This document shows positions 27,423 through 37,293 of a stretch of DNA of 64,000 nt, one piece after another. This stretch comes from Shewanella sp. NFH-SH190041 (GTDB taxonomy: Bacteria; Pseudomonadota; Gammaproteobacteria; Enterobacterales; Shewanellaceae): NCBI RefSeq assembly GCF_024363255.1, contig NZ_AP026070.1, positions 3,100,001 to 3,164,000 of the forward strand. Reading direction: 5' to 3'. Position 1 is the first letter of the stretch; each line of letters opens with the position of its first letter. The notes under the pieces are model-generated. The model was not told the DNA's origin, ran no database searches, and worked only from the letters and a program-made list of their open reading frames with translations. Both the position numbers and the translations under genes were made by a program.

Positions 27423-28409
27423 TCAGTTATCAGGCCACTCCCGATACACTTTCTCCACTTGAGCAAATGTTTCCGGAGCTAAAAAATATTCCACCAGTTC
27501 GGGGTCAAAATGCACGCCAGCTTCACTGCGTAACCGCTGGCAGGTTTCAGTCAAGGACCAGCCAGACTTATAGGGCCGTTTACTGGTCAAAGCATCAAAT
27601 ACATCGGCTATTGCCACAATACGCCCAAATAATGGAATATCTTTACCAGCTAATCCGTGTGGATAACCACTACCATCCCATTTTTCATGGTGAGTCAGTG
27701 CGATCTCCCTGGCTGCACGCAGCAAGGGAATATCATGCTGGCCAATAATATCCGCACCGATCAGCGGATGTTGTTTCATAATCTGCCACTCATCGGCACT
27801 GAGTTTATCCTCTTTTAGCAAAATAAAATCTGGCGTGCCGATTTTACCCACATCATGCATCGGCGCAGCATGAAACAAGAGCTCGGCCTCACTGTCACTT
27901 AATCCAGCCGCTAATCCAAGCAACCGGGAGTAATGGCTCATACGGATAACATGGTAACCGGTTTCATTATCTTTATATTCAGCAGCCCGACCAAGTTTCT
28001 GCACAATCAAACGCCGAGTCTGTTCCAGCTCATCCAACTGAACCAAAGATAACTGATTACGGATCCTCGCCAATAACCTCGGGGCAGATAGCGGCTTAGT
28101 GATATAATCTACGCCACCAGCGGCAAACCCCGCAGTTTCATCCGCCTCACCATTCAGAGCTGTAATAAAGATGACCGGAATATGGCAGGTTGACCGGTGG
28201 GATTTCAGCTCACGACAAACCTGATAGCCATCCATCTGCGGCATCATAATATCCAACAAAATAAGTTGCGGTTGCTCTGCCCGGGCCCGCATCAGAGCTT
28301 CCTCTCCCGATTGGGCAAAACAGCAGCGGTAACCGGATTGCTCCAAAATACTCTTACACAGCTTCAGATTTGCCGGCATATCATCGACCACTAAAATGGG
28401 ATACGACAT
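27423..28409 (-). CDS. Response regulator with HD-GYP c-di-GMP phosphodiesterase domain
   Basis: A 328-residue protein with a receiver domain (about 4-120; phospho-acceptor D53, conserved K105) and an HD-GYP domain (about 130-320). The HD pair is H185-D186 (MHDVGKIG) and the HHEKWDGSGYP signature at 240-250 is complete, so c-di-GMP hydrolysis is expected. It is the last gene of a - strand group, 16 bases after a second response regulator and just downstream of the LOV hybrid kinase, which is its likely phosphodonor. Confidence 0.93.
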   Translation of the reverse strand: MSYPILVVDDMPANLKLCKSILEQSGYRCCFAQSGEEALMRARAEQPQLILLDIMMPQMDGYQVCRELKSHRSTCHIPVIFITALNGEADETAGFAAGGVDYITKPLSAPRLLARIRNQLSLVQLDELEQTRRLIVQKLGRAAEYKDNETGYHVIRMSHYSRLLGLAAGLSDSEAELLFHAAPMHDVGKIGTPDFILLKEDKLSADEWQIMKQHPLIGADIIGQHDIPLLRAAREIALTHHEKWDGSGYPHGLAGKDIPLFGRIVAIADVFDALTSKRPYKSGWSLTETCQRLRSEAGVHFDPELVEYFLAPETFAQVEKVYREWPDN

Positions 28410-28425
28410 TCAGCAAAGGCCTCCG

Positions 28426-29415
28426 TTATCCATTGCGCAAAGGCATTTTCAGGGTTAAGACTGTCTCTTGAGGGGTTGACTGACAGATCAATACCCCACC
28501 GTGTTTTTTTGCAATGACAGCCGCGCCAGCCAAGGACAAATCATAAAAATATTCGCTGTCATCCGCTGCTGCCATAGGGTCAAACATGGCATTAACGGCT
28601 TTGTCAGACAGCACAGGGCCGGAATCAAACAGCGTTAACATCACAGCATCTGCTCTCAGTGTAGACGACATCACCACATCATTGTTTTCTCGGCGAGCAG
28701 CACTGAAAGCAAACATGGCGACAAACATACGTTCCAGTAACTTACTGTCACCAGCGATGCGGAAAGGATCTTTAGAGTTATACCTCACCTCCACCGGGAA
28801 TCTGTCTTTAACTGAAGCGCAGAGCTGCTTCATAAAACTATTGACTATAATGACATTTAAGCGAATTTCCGCTTTTTGAATTTGATAAAACTGCAACAGT
28901 TGGTCAATGCGGCTGATGCTTTTTTCCAACGCGCTTTCTGTGGCATCAGGATCCGAGTCGAGATTATCAATCGCCTGTTGTAACCGACTCAGTTCAGGGG
29001 TCAAAATTTGCTGTTGCGTTTCAATAGTGTCAAACACTGTCGGATGAGCCATACTGGCATCGATCCGCGCCAGCAACTCCCGTTTATTAAACGGCTTAGT
29101 TACATAATCTACCGCCCCTAATTGAAATGCCCGCAGCTTATCTTCAACCCGGTTCAGGGATGACAGCACAATCACTCTAATACGCCAGCTACGATCCCAT
29201 TTTCGCAGCCGATCTAATACCTTGTAGCCGTCCATATCAGGCATCACCAGATCCAACAGCAGCACATCAAATGGCTCAGTTTCTATCCGCCTGATAGCAT
29301 CTGGGCCATTAATCGCAAATGAGACCTCATAGCGGCTGGTACTAAGAATACTCTTAAGTAACTTTAAATTTGCCAATTCATCATCAACGGCCAATATCCT
29401 TGCTTTTTTATTCAT
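28426..29415 (-). CDS. Response regulator fused to a degenerate histidine-kinase-like module
   Basis: A 329-residue protein. Residues 5-125 form a receiver domain with D55 and a TKPFNK switch region. After it comes a helical stretch lacking the H-box histidine, then a region with the outline of a GHKL ATPase: an N-box-like LLERMFVAMFAFSAARREN without the key Asn, a changed G1 (FDSGPVLS), an F-box-like MFDPM and a G2-like LSLAGAAVIAKKHGG. It is probably catalytically dead and could be a sink or docking protein. The end overlaps the hybrid kinase stop by 8 bases. Confidence 0.75.
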   Translation of the reverse strand: MNKKARILAVDDELANLKLLKSILSTSRYEVSFAINGPDAIRRIETEPFDVLLLDLVMPDMDGYKVLDRLRKWDRSWRIRVIVLSSLNRVEDKLRAFQLGAVDYVTKPFNKRELLARIDASMAHPTVFDTIETQQQILTPELSRLQQAIDNLDSDPDATESALEKSISRIDQLLQFYQIQKAEIRLNVIIVNSFMKQLCASVKDRFPVEVRYNSKDPFRIAGDSKLLERMFVAMFAFSAARRENNDVVMSSTLRADAVMLTLFDSGPVLSDKAVNAMFDPMAAADDSEYFYDLSLAGAAVIAKKHGGVLICQSTPQETVLTLKMPLRNG

Positions 29416-32400
29416 GCAGGCCTTCCATCGTCAATATCAGCGCCTCGGCAATCCGGCCGATACAACTGACAGCGCCCTCAAAATCAAACTCATCAACACG
29501 AGTAGCCAGCTCAGCAATCACATCACGATCTAAATAACCCGCTAATCCCTGTAGCACATTAGCTAACTGCGTATCATCAAATGTTCCTCTTTGTAGAGCC
29601 TGTTTCAACGCTTCCAGCTCAGCCATAACATCCGCCAGCGGTCGCGAAGGTAAGGCCGTTTTAAAATCAGCTTCAACCGCGGGGGTTATGACCTGATTTA
29701 ATACCGGCAACAAAGCAATCGCGGTGAGTATTTGGGATAATTGTTCCGTTAATTGCTCTGCGCATTCGAGGAGACTTTCGGTTGAAGCTGATGCCTTTAT
29801 TGCATTTTCCAGCGTCCGAGCTGCATGGCTCAAACTCATCATGCCCAATCCACCAGCAACACCTGTCAATTGATGAGCAAGTTGGCTGCAGGCATGTTTG
29901 TCCTGCTGTAATAATGATGTCATCTCTGCGGCACCATGTTGCCACTTAACGGCAAAATCCCTCACCATTACCAGATATTTATCTTCACTGCCCCAATTAT
30001 CCAGCGCCATGTCCAAATCCACTAAGGTGCTGAGTCCAGATAAGGGTTGTTGAATAGTCGATGCAGGCTCAGACTGAATCTGGGAGAAACATGTTTCAGA
30101 GAACGCCTGAGGTAAAAGTTCAGCCATCACAGCAGTAAGTTGGCTAAAGTCCACCGGTTTAATGACAAAGCCAGCCATTCCGACATCACGGCACTTTTCT
30201 CTGTCTTGTCCCATACCACTGGCTGTCAAGGCAATAATCGGCACATTGACTCCATGCTCAGCATTAAAACGGCTTATTTCTTCGGCAGCCTGATAACCGT
30301 TCATCATCGGCATATGAATATCCATCAGCACCAAATCAAATTCCCTACTGCGTTTTTTATATGTGTGCAGCGCCTGTAACCCATCCTGACACCAGCAAAT
30401 TCTGTGCCCATCTCGGCCTAGTCGGGTTTGGATAAGTTCAGCATTAACGGCAATATCTTCTGCCAACAGAATATTTAATGATTGAGTGGGCTGAAAAATT
30501 CTTGTCGCATCATGGCAAGATACACTCTCAATCACCGGCGCCTCACATGACGGTAAACTAACGGTGAAATGAAACTTAGAGCCAACCTCAGGCTCACTTT
30601 CAACCCAAATTTTACCGCCCATTTTTTCCACTAATTCCCGGGAAATCGTAGTGCCTAACCCTGTGCCACCAAAACGGCGTGAAATGGAACCATCAGACTG
30701 CACAAACGGTTTGAAAATATGTGCTAACCGGTCTGGCGCAATTCCAATTCCAGTATCAGTAACCGTAAAATGGATTACCTTGTCATCCTCAGCAGGTATT
30801 ACAAACACGTTCACCTCACCCTGCTCAGTAAATTTGACCGCATTACCGACTAGGTTCACCAACACCTGACGCAAACGCACCGGATCGCCTTTAACCCGAG
30901 TAGATAACCTTGAGTCAAGCTCACAACACAGTGACAACCCTTTGCCTTTGGCCTGCACTTCACTGATGCCGACTGCGGCCTGAACCACAGGTGCCAATTC
31001 AAAAGTAACCTGCTCAATCTCCATTGAACCACGCTCTAATTTGGTTAAATCGAGAATTTCATTTAACAGTGCCAGCAAAGCATGGGCCGATTTAGATACC
31101 GTGGTGAGGTGCCGGCGCTGCTCAGCAGAAAGCTGCGAGTCCAGCACCAAATCTGTCATACCAATAACCGCATTCATCGGCGTTCTCAGTTCATGGCTCA
31201 TATTGCCAAGAAACTCAGATTTAAACCGGTTAGCCTGCTCAGCATCATCCCGGGCCTTGCGCAGTCTAACTTCGGCCGCCTTTCTGTCACTAATATCCCG
31301 TAACACCAAGGTATAGCCTTGCAAACTACCGCCATGAACGGCTGTTACTGACAACTCTATCGGAAAGATATGACCGGATTTATTGATAGCCTCCAACTCG
31401 GTTAACACAGCGGTACGGCGGGAAGATGTCTGCGCCAGCTCCCGACACCAAGATGCCATATCCACAATTTTGTTATCACAGGACAGCAGCACAGCGACAT
31501 TCTGCCCGGACAGCTCATTGGTATTAAAGCCAAAAATGGTGCTGGTGCTGCGATTGGCCTGGCGAATAACCCCGTTGTTATCCACGACCACCAATGCGTC
31601 CATCATGGCATCAAAGGTAGCCCGCAGTTGATGCTCCGCCTGTTGCAGAGCCAATGTCCTGGATTGCACCCGATTTTCCAGATACAGATTCAACTCCCGT
31701 ATCTGCTGTTCATAATTTTTCAGCTCACTGACATCAGTTTCTATGCCAACAAAATGGGTAATCACATTATCTTCATTGCGCACCGGAGAAATATAAAGGT
31801 GATTCCAGTACAGCTCCCCATTTTTACGGTAATTTTTCAGCACCACGTCAATGCTGCGGCCAGCTTTCAGCGCTAGGTTAATTTCTGCTATCTGGGGCTG
31901 GTCAGTGTCCGAACCTTGCAAAAAACGGCAATTACGTCCCAAGGTTTCAGATGCATCGTAACCTGTGGTGCGATAAAACGCCGGATTAGCATAAATTATC
32001 GGCGTATCTGCGGCCTGAGCATCTGCAATCACAATTCCTGTGGTCGCGGTATCAATCGCAGCGTCTTTAAGCAACAACTCCCGGCGCTGCTCATTATTTT
32101 TCTGCTCCAGTTTGTTTTTATAAATCAGATGATGTCGCAACACATCCAAAGCAATAAATGCCTGCTGGACTTCCCCTGTCAAACGATGGCGCAACACCAT
32201 ACTATCGAGTTGATTTTTAGACAGCGCAGCAATGGCGCGGGCCAACGCCGATAGTTCCTCCGCCAAACGATGGCCAAATATGATACTGGCTAACAAAATC
32301 AGCAGTATCACTCCGCCCATCAACCAAATAACCTTATTATTGGCCGCAATATTGGCGGCAAATGCCACCGCCACCGGCCGCCCGATCAGTACACTCCAGC

Positions 32401-33415
32401 CCGTACCGTGAAAATCATATGCTCCCTGGCTATGGGCATAACCAATCAATGCCGTATCAGACTGCCCTGGAAAGCGCCCCTGTATCGCCCCAGACTGGCC
32501 TGCAATGGCGGCCAGTGCCGCAGGCATCTGCAATTCAGCCCAATTATCACCCCGCAATGCCAACGCCTGACTCACGTGCGTCGGCATTACTGCTGTGGGC
32601 GCTACCTGCGGCAGTGTTGACTCCCGCCACAGGCCGGCATCTGACGGTGTAGCAACATGATGTTGTTGAGATAACGGCATCGATGCAGTATCAGAGGTCA
32701 GTAACACCCGACCACTGCCATCCAACAGCACCATAGCATCATCATGGGTCACCCCTTGTTGTTGCAGCAGGTGATGAAAATCATCCACCATCTGAGCTAT
32801 GGCATTAAAATCCATCAAATTAACCAATACAGCCACTGGATGACCGTTTTCATCTCGCAGTGCAAAAGCAAAAATCATGTCATAGCTGTTTGGCTCTTGC
32901 GCGCTATAAAGGGGATTGGTCAAGGGGCCTGCAGTTACTGTGGGCACAGAGTCTGCGGTGTGATGGCTTCCGTGGGTGAGTGCTTGTTTAAACCAGTCAG
33001 AATGCCGGATAGCATCCGTATCTATGGCTAATAACGGCAAGGCATGTCCATCGGCACTGGAGTGATTACCTGCCAAGAACTCCCCTTGAGGGGATAACAG
33101 AACAATGCGCCGGTAAATCTGATAAAACCGCACCAGTTGGTCAAAATACACCGAAATCTGACGACGATTTGCTTGCGGTAAGGGGAAAGGATCTTGGCGC
33201 CCTTTAAGACTGAGAACAAATGCCTGAGCATCGTAGTAACGCTCAAATAAATTACGGTCGATAAGATCAGACAGCACCATGGCTTCATTGGCTAACTCAC
33301 TGTATACCAACTCACGCACAGTGGCATTATTCTGGCTGTACTGAAAATACACCGCTGCAATCGGCAATGCGCCGACCAGCAACAAAAGTATGATCAATTT
33401 GCCCTTAAATGACAT
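29408..33415 (-). CDS. LOV-domain hybrid sensor histidine kinase with receiver and Hpt domains
   Basis: A 1335-residue sensor kinase. Order: membrane helix (about 5-22), periplasmic Cache-like region (to about 350), second helix (365-385) with a HAMP-like segment, LOV domain (453-563) with the flavin-adduct motif GRNCRFLQG and C496, a second PAS (about 595-705), HisKA with H741 (SHELRTP), an ATPase with DTGIGI and GGTGLGTTI, a receiver with D1032 (LMDIHMP), and Hpt with H1181 (AHQLTG). I chose the ATG at 33415 (MSFKGK) because the preceding 36 residues do not fit. It is predicted to sense blue light plus a periplasmic ligand and pass phosphate to the two downstream regulators. Confidence 0.93.
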   Translation of the reverse strand: MSFKGKLIILLLLVGALPIAAVYFQYSQNNATVRELVYSELANEAMVLSDLIDRNLFERYYDAQAFVLSLKGRQDPFPLPQANRRQISVYFDQLVRFYQIYRRIVLLSPQGEFLAGNHSSADGHALPLLAIDTDAIRHSDWFKQALTHGSHHTADSVPTVTAGPLTNPLYSAQEPNSYDMIFAFALRDENGHPVAVLVNLMDFNAIAQMVDDFHHLLQQQGVTHDDAMVLLDGSGRVLLTSDTASMPLSQQHHVATPSDAGLWRESTLPQVAPTAVMPTHVSQALALRGDNWAELQMPAALAAIAGQSGAIQGRFPGQSDTALIGYAHSQGAYDFHGTGWSVLIGRPVAVAFAANIAANNKVIWLMGGVILLILLASIIFGHRLAEELSALARAIAALSKNQLDSMVLRHRLTGEVQQAFIALDVLRHHLIYKNKLEQKNNEQRRELLLKDAAIDTATTGIVIADAQAADTPIIYANPAFYRTTGYDASETLGRNCRFLQGSDTDQPQIAEINLALKAGRSIDVVLKNYRKNGELYWNHLYISPVRNEDNVITHFVGIETDVSELKNYEQQIRELNLYLENRVQSRTLALQQAEHQLRATFDAMMDALVVVDNNGVIRQANRSTSTIFGFNTNELSGQNVAVLLSCDNKIVDMASWCRELAQTSSRRTAVLTELEAINKSGHIFPIELSVTAVHGGSLQGYTLVLRDISDRKAAEVRLRKARDDAEQANRFKSEFLGNMSHELRTPMNAVIGMTDLVLDSQLSAEQRRHLTTVSKSAHALLALLNEILDLTKLERGSMEIEQVTFELAPVVQAAVGISEVQAKGKGLSLCCELDSRLSTRVKGDPVRLRQVLVNLVGNAVKFTEQGEVNVFVIPAEDDKVIHFTVTDTGIGIAPDRLAHIFKPFVQSDGSISRRFGGTGLGTTISRELVEKMGGKIWVESEPEVGSKFHFTVSLPSCEAPVIESVSCHDATRIFQPTQSLNILLAEDIAVNAELIQTRLGRDGHRICWCQDGLQALHTYKKRSREFDLVLMDIHMPMMNGYQAAEEISRFNAEHGVNVPIIALTASGMGQDREKCRDVGMAGFVIKPVDFSQLTAVMAELLPQAFSETCFSQIQSEPASTIQQPLSGLSTLVDLDMALDNWGSEDKYLVMVRDFAVKWQHGAAEMTSLLQQDKHACSQLAHQLTGVAGGLGMMSLSHAARTLENAIKASASTESLLECAEQLTEQLSQILTAIALLPVLNQVITPAVEADFKTALPSRPLADVMAELEALKQALQRGTFDDTQLANVLQGLAGYLDRDVIAELATRVDEFDFEGAVSCIGRIAEALILTMEGLHE

Positions 33416-33539
33416 CCTGTATCCGCCTAATCCCTTTGAAAATGCAGCAATAAACACTTTCAAATAAGCATAGGCGATTTTGTCATTAAGGGCGGAAAAA
33501 CCGCACCAGTGCCACCAACACACTGGCGCTAATGCCGGA

Positions 33540-35117
33540 TCAGTCCAGGCGGCGTTGTACGCTTTGTTTCCAGAACTGAGCTGACAGACCGTAGGTTTTT
33601 ATCGACAAACGGTGCATTTGACTGCCCATCTCTTCGGCTTGACGGGTCTGCTCAAAGCTATCTTGTGCCAAACCACTAATATCGTGGATGGATTGGCTTA
33701 TCTCACCGGCGACCGTGGTCTGTTGACTCATGGCCGCCGCATTGGCATCACTTAAGCTGTTGAGACTTTCCATCGCTAATTGCAAATCCTGAAATGCCGT
33801 ATCCGCCTCTCTGGCAAGTGCCACCGCTTTATCGACTTGCTCATTGCCCGCTTCCATCGCTTGAGCGGCACTGTCGGTACTGGCCCGGAATTTCTGCACA
33901 ATGGTTTCAATCTGACCGGTAGATTCAGCAGTTCTGGCAGACAAGTGCCGCACTTCATCAGCCACCACGGCAAACCCACGGCCAGACTCACCGGCCCGGG
34001 CAGCTTCAATTGCAGCATTTAATGCCAACAGATTGGTTTGATCCGCAATCGCCCGGATCACCTCCAAAACATCGTTAATGGCTTGGCTGTCTTGCTCAAT
34101 GGAATGCACAATGCCGGCAAAACCGCTCACCTGCGTGCTGACTGTTTCAATGGCATTTACCAGCAACTCCAGTTTGTCATGACCCTGATCCGCGGATCGC
34201 AGACTATCATGTACGGCACTGGCGGCTTGCTGAATATTATTGCCCACTTCGGCGAAACTGCAGTTCATCTCTTCAATGGCCGTTGCAGAGGCCGTTGTGT
34301 GTTCACTCTGGCTCTGGGCCCGCGCACAACTTTGCTGCATCATGTCACTCATATCCGCGCTCTGCTCACTAATCGATGCCGCAGAATCAGCCATACGCCC
34401 GACCACACCAGCGGTTTCTGAAACCAAAAACTGCAGGGCTAAATCCAGCTGACCGATATCATCTCGTCTGCCGGTGTAAATCGCCTTCGCCACAGGGTCA
34501 TCAATAATTTTTTCTGCCCGGCGCACCAAGCGATTAAATGGTGCCAATAACGCCAGACCACCACCCAGTCCCACGACTAAACCAGCCACTAAACCCAATA
34601 ACCAGTGACCTTGAGCTGCGGCCACAGAAATCGCACTGACCAGCGCCAACAAAAAGAGTATCCGGCCTGTCAGGCCTAATTTATCTTGCTTAATAATCCG
34701 TGGCGTTTTACCCGCATTCAGCGTCTGATACAAAGCTTCGGCGGCATTTATCTGCGCCCGAGTTGCCTGACGACGAACCGATTGATATTCATGTACCTGA
34801 CCATTTTCATAAACCGGGGCCACATAGGCATTGACCCAATAATGGTCACCGCTACGGCAACGGTTTTTTACCATGCCCATCCAAGGCTTACCGCTTTGCA
34901 CCCGTTGCCATAATGTTTTAAATGCAGCTTTAGGCATATCCGGGTGACGGATCATATTGTGTGGTCGACCATGCATCTCATCCATGGTGTATTCACTCTG
35001 CTCACAGAAAGCCTGATTGGCGTATTTGATTCTTCCCTTAAGATCTGTTGTCGACAGTAAAATTGCGTCCTCTGCAATCGGCTTTTCCCGTTGAGTCACA
35101 GGAGCCTGATCTCTCAT
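33540..35117 (-). CDS. aer: Aer-type redox/aerotaxis chemoreceptor
   Basis: A 525-residue chemoreceptor close to E. coli Aer (506 residues). The N-terminal FAD-binding PAS (about 10-125) has [13 protein letters not shown], the block [17 protein letters not shown] and [19 protein letters not shown] hydrophobic hairpin (about 150-200) anchors it in the membrane. The signalling domain has the hairpin tip [20 protein letters not shown] and [13 protein letters not shown] chose the ATG at 35117 by alignment with Aer; the frame is open 27 codons further. It lies 124 bases upstream of the LOV kinase on the same strand. Confidence 0.9.
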   Translation of the reverse strand: MRDQAPVTQREKPIAEDAILLSTTDLKGRIKYANQAFCEQSEYTMDEMHGRPHNMIRHPDMPKAAFKTLWQRVQSGKPWMGMVKNRCRSGDHYWVNAYVAPVYENGQVHEYQSVRRQATRAQINAAEALYQTLNAGKTPRIIKQDKLGLTGRILFLLALVSAISVAAAQGHWLLGLVAGLVVGLGGGLALLAPFNRLVRRAEKIIDDPVAKAIYTGRRDDIGQLDLALQFLVSETAGVVGRMADSAASISEQSADMSDMMQQSCARAQSQSEHTTASATAIEEMNCSFAEVGNNIQQAASAVHDSLRSADQGHDKLELLVNAIETVSTQVSGFAGIVHSIEQDSQAINDVLEVIRAIADQTNLLALNAAIEAARAGESGRGFAVVADEVRHLSARTAESTGQIETIVQKFRASTDSAAQAMEAGNEQVDKAVALAREADTAFQDLQLAMESLNSLSDANAAAMSQQTTVAGEISQSIHDISGLAQDSFEQTRQAEEMGSQMHRLSIKTYGLSAQFWKQSVQRRLD

Positions 35118-35312
35118 TACTCTGATACCTTTGTAAATCATTGAAGCAGCATTTTGACAAGTCAGGCCATTAAACCCTATGACACATATCAAATGCATTT
35201 AAGTTAATTTGTTCGCCATCTAATAACTGGCGAAAAATAAGGAGGATTACCAGGGAAATACCGGCACGGAAGTGGGATCAACTTGGCAGAACCCAGCAAT
35301 GGTACACTGAAC

Positions 35313-35331
35313 GAGAATAAAAACGTTTATC
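35313..35331 (+). promoter_or_regulatory. Candidate Fur box
   Basis: GAGAATAAAAACGTTTATC matches 13 of 19 positions of the classical Fur consensus and lies 59 bases upstream of the DUF3649 gene. The downstream operon is of a type linked to iron uptake, which supports the call; the match is only moderate. Confidence 0.45.
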
Positions 35332-35389
35332 AATTAAATTAATTTTAATTAAACTGACGCTCTTTCAAATGCCCTATGCGGACCAATAA

Positions 35390-35713
35390 ATGTCATCCCA
35401 CCGGACAAAGAACAGCGCGACTTTTTCTTGGCAATTTCCCCGTTCGCTCTATCCACTGAATCGGATACTCGCGGCTGGCGTCGGCGGCTATCTCACCACA
35501 TCAGCACTGATTGCGCTGGCAGCAATTATCCTGCCGCTACCAGCCGCAGACAGTACATTACTGAGCATGATGTTAGCCTTCGCTATTTGGTGTGGGTTTG
35601 CATTGTGGGCATTTGCGGCGCGCTCTGCCACTTGGATGTGGGCTGTGATGACGGTGCTAAGCCTAGGCAGCTGCGCCATTATTTTTCTGCTACAACAAAG
35701 GCCGCTGCTATGA
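35390..35713 (+). CDS. DUF3649 family small membrane protein
   Basis: A 107-residue protein with three hydrophobic segments (about 25-50, 55-78 and 80-102). Sequence and position match the DUF3649 'iron uptake protein' family, found next to PepSY-domain and DUF3325 proteins and often near TonB receptors. The stop overlaps the next ATG by four bases (ATGA), so the genes are coupled. Molecular function is unknown; a link to iron-siderophore handling is inferred from the family's genomic context. Confidence 0.75.
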   Translation: MSSHRTKNSATFSWQFPRSLYPLNRILAAGVGGYLTTSALIALAAIILPLPAADSTLLSMMLAFAIWCGFALWAFAARSATWMWAVMTVLSLGSCAIIFLLQQRPLL

Positions 35714-37293
35714 AAGAGAGTTTTTTCCGCACCATGACCTGGCTGCACAGCTGGACCGGTCTGCTGGTATGCTGGCTGCTATTACTGATCTTTTTTGCCG
35801 GCACCCTAAGCTATTACCGTTATGAAATTAATTTATGGATGAAGCCCGAGTTACACAGTCAGGTGATCACCGACTACGACAAGGTGGATTTGGCTGCGAC
35901 ATTGGTGAAAGGTCAGGCCTATCTGAGTGATATTGCCCCCCACGCTGCCAGTTGGCAGATCCGCCTGCCAAGCCACAGAATTCCCTACGTAAGCTTTGCT
36001 TGGCAGGAACCGTCAAGTCCTGGCGAGCGCGGAAAATTCTATGAACATGTGGTCACCACGGAAGGGCGAACGATTACTGATGTTCGGGCGACCAAAGGTG
36101 GCCACTTCTTTTACCGGCTACACTTTGACCTACACTATCTGCCGGTACCGCTGGCACGATATCTAGTGGGTTTTGCCACCATGTTTATGCTGCTGGCCAT
36201 TATCAGCGGTATTGTGATCCATAAACGTATCTTTAAAGACTTTTTTGCACTGCGGCTGAAAAAGGGACCTCGCAGCTGGCTAGATGGGCATACCCTCACC
36301 AGTGTGCTGGCCCTGCCTTATCATCTGATGATCACTTATACCGGTCTGTTGGCCCTGATGTTTCTCTATATGCCTTCGGCGCTACATACTGCCTTTGATG
36401 GCGACCGCAAGGCACTGCAACAGGCGGTACTTCCTTTGGCGAAGGTGACTGCCTCAGGCCATCCAGCACCTCAAATAGCCCTGGGATCACTACTGCCGAG
36501 TATCCTTGAGCACGCCAAAGGCCATGCCATTAAGGATATCAAGGTAATTCATCCCGGCGATCGCAACAGTCAGATCCAGGTATGGCTTCGCAATGACCAA
36601 TGGATCAGCGAAGCTGAACCTCGGCTGTTATTTAGCGGTACTGATGGTCGTTTTCTCGGCCGGGTGGGAGAAAGTCTTAGCCCGATGAAACAAAGTTACG
36701 ATACCCTCATTGGCCTTCATGCTGCACGTTTTGCCGAGCCAACACTACGTTTTGCTTTCTTTATCAGTGGAATACTAGGTTGTGTGATGATAGCTTCCGG
36801 CGCACTACTATGGACCACCAAAATGCGGCAGAAATATCGCAGCAGTAAAACCAGTCACACATGCGGCAGCCAATTAGGGTTAGCAATCTGTGATGGTCTC
36901 AATCTTGGTTTTATCACTGGGTTGCCGATAGCCACTGCCGTTTTCTTATGGGCAAACCGCTTATTACCATGGGATTTGCCAAGCCGTTATCACTTTGAAA
37001 TAAATATGTTTTTTATTGCTCTTGGCAGTACTATACTGCTGGCACTGTGCCAGAAATTGCGCTGGCATCAAGCATTACTGGCCGGAAGTCTACTTTGGCT
37101 AGGAGTGCCATTAATCAATGCTGCCAGTTCCAGTGAACATCTGCTTAGTAATATCGCCAAGGGACAATGGTTTATTGCTTGGGTGGATATCATGGCTCTG
37201 TGTTTCGCCGTCCTACTCATGCTGGGCGCCCATCACAGTAGGCAGCGCAACAGTCCTCGCACCATATTGCAGGCAAAGGAGGCCGCACTGTGA
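35710..37293 (+). CDS. PepSY-TM family membrane protein
   Basis: A 527-residue inner-membrane protein of the PepSY-associated TM family. It opens with MTWLHSWTGLLVCWLLLLIFFAGTLS-type sequence, the family hallmark, has a periplasmic region (about 50-150), then further membrane segments near 155-180, 200-225, 340-365 and four at the C-terminus. Related proteins include ferric-siderophore reductases and iron-regulated proteins; the conserved His in LHSWTG and FYRLHFDLHY could bind haem, but this is inference. I chose the ATG at 35710 because it overlaps the upstream stop and begins at the conserved block. Confidence 0.87.
   Translation: MKESFFRTMTWLHSWTGLLVCWLLLLIFFAGTLSYYRYEINLWMKPELHSQVITDYDKVDLAATLVKGQAYLSDIAPHAASWQIRLPSHRIPYVSFAWQEPSSPGERGKFYEHVVTTEGRTITDVRATKGGHFFYRLHFDLHYLPVPLARYLVGFATMFMLLAIISGIVIHKRIFKDFFALRLKKGPRSWLDGHTLTSVLALPYHLMITYTGLLALMFLYMPSALHTAFDGDRKALQQAVLPLAKVTASGHPAPQIALGSLLPSILEHAKGHAIKDIKVIHPGDRNSQIQVWLRNDQWISEAEPRLLFSGTDGRFLGRVGESLSPMKQSYDTLIGLHAARFAEPTLRFAFFISGILGCVMIASGALLWTTKMRQKYRSSKTSHTCGSQLGLAICDGLNLGFITGLPIATAVFLWANRLLPWDLPSRYHFEINMFFIALGSTILLALCQKLRWHQALLAGSLLWLGVPLINAASSSEHLLSNIAKGQWFIAWVDIMALCFAVLLMLGAHHSRQRNSPRTILQAKEAAL

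Noticed and set aside
34038..34421. 127-codon + strand frame inside aer
   Set aside because: Antisense to the conserved chemoreceptor signalling domain.
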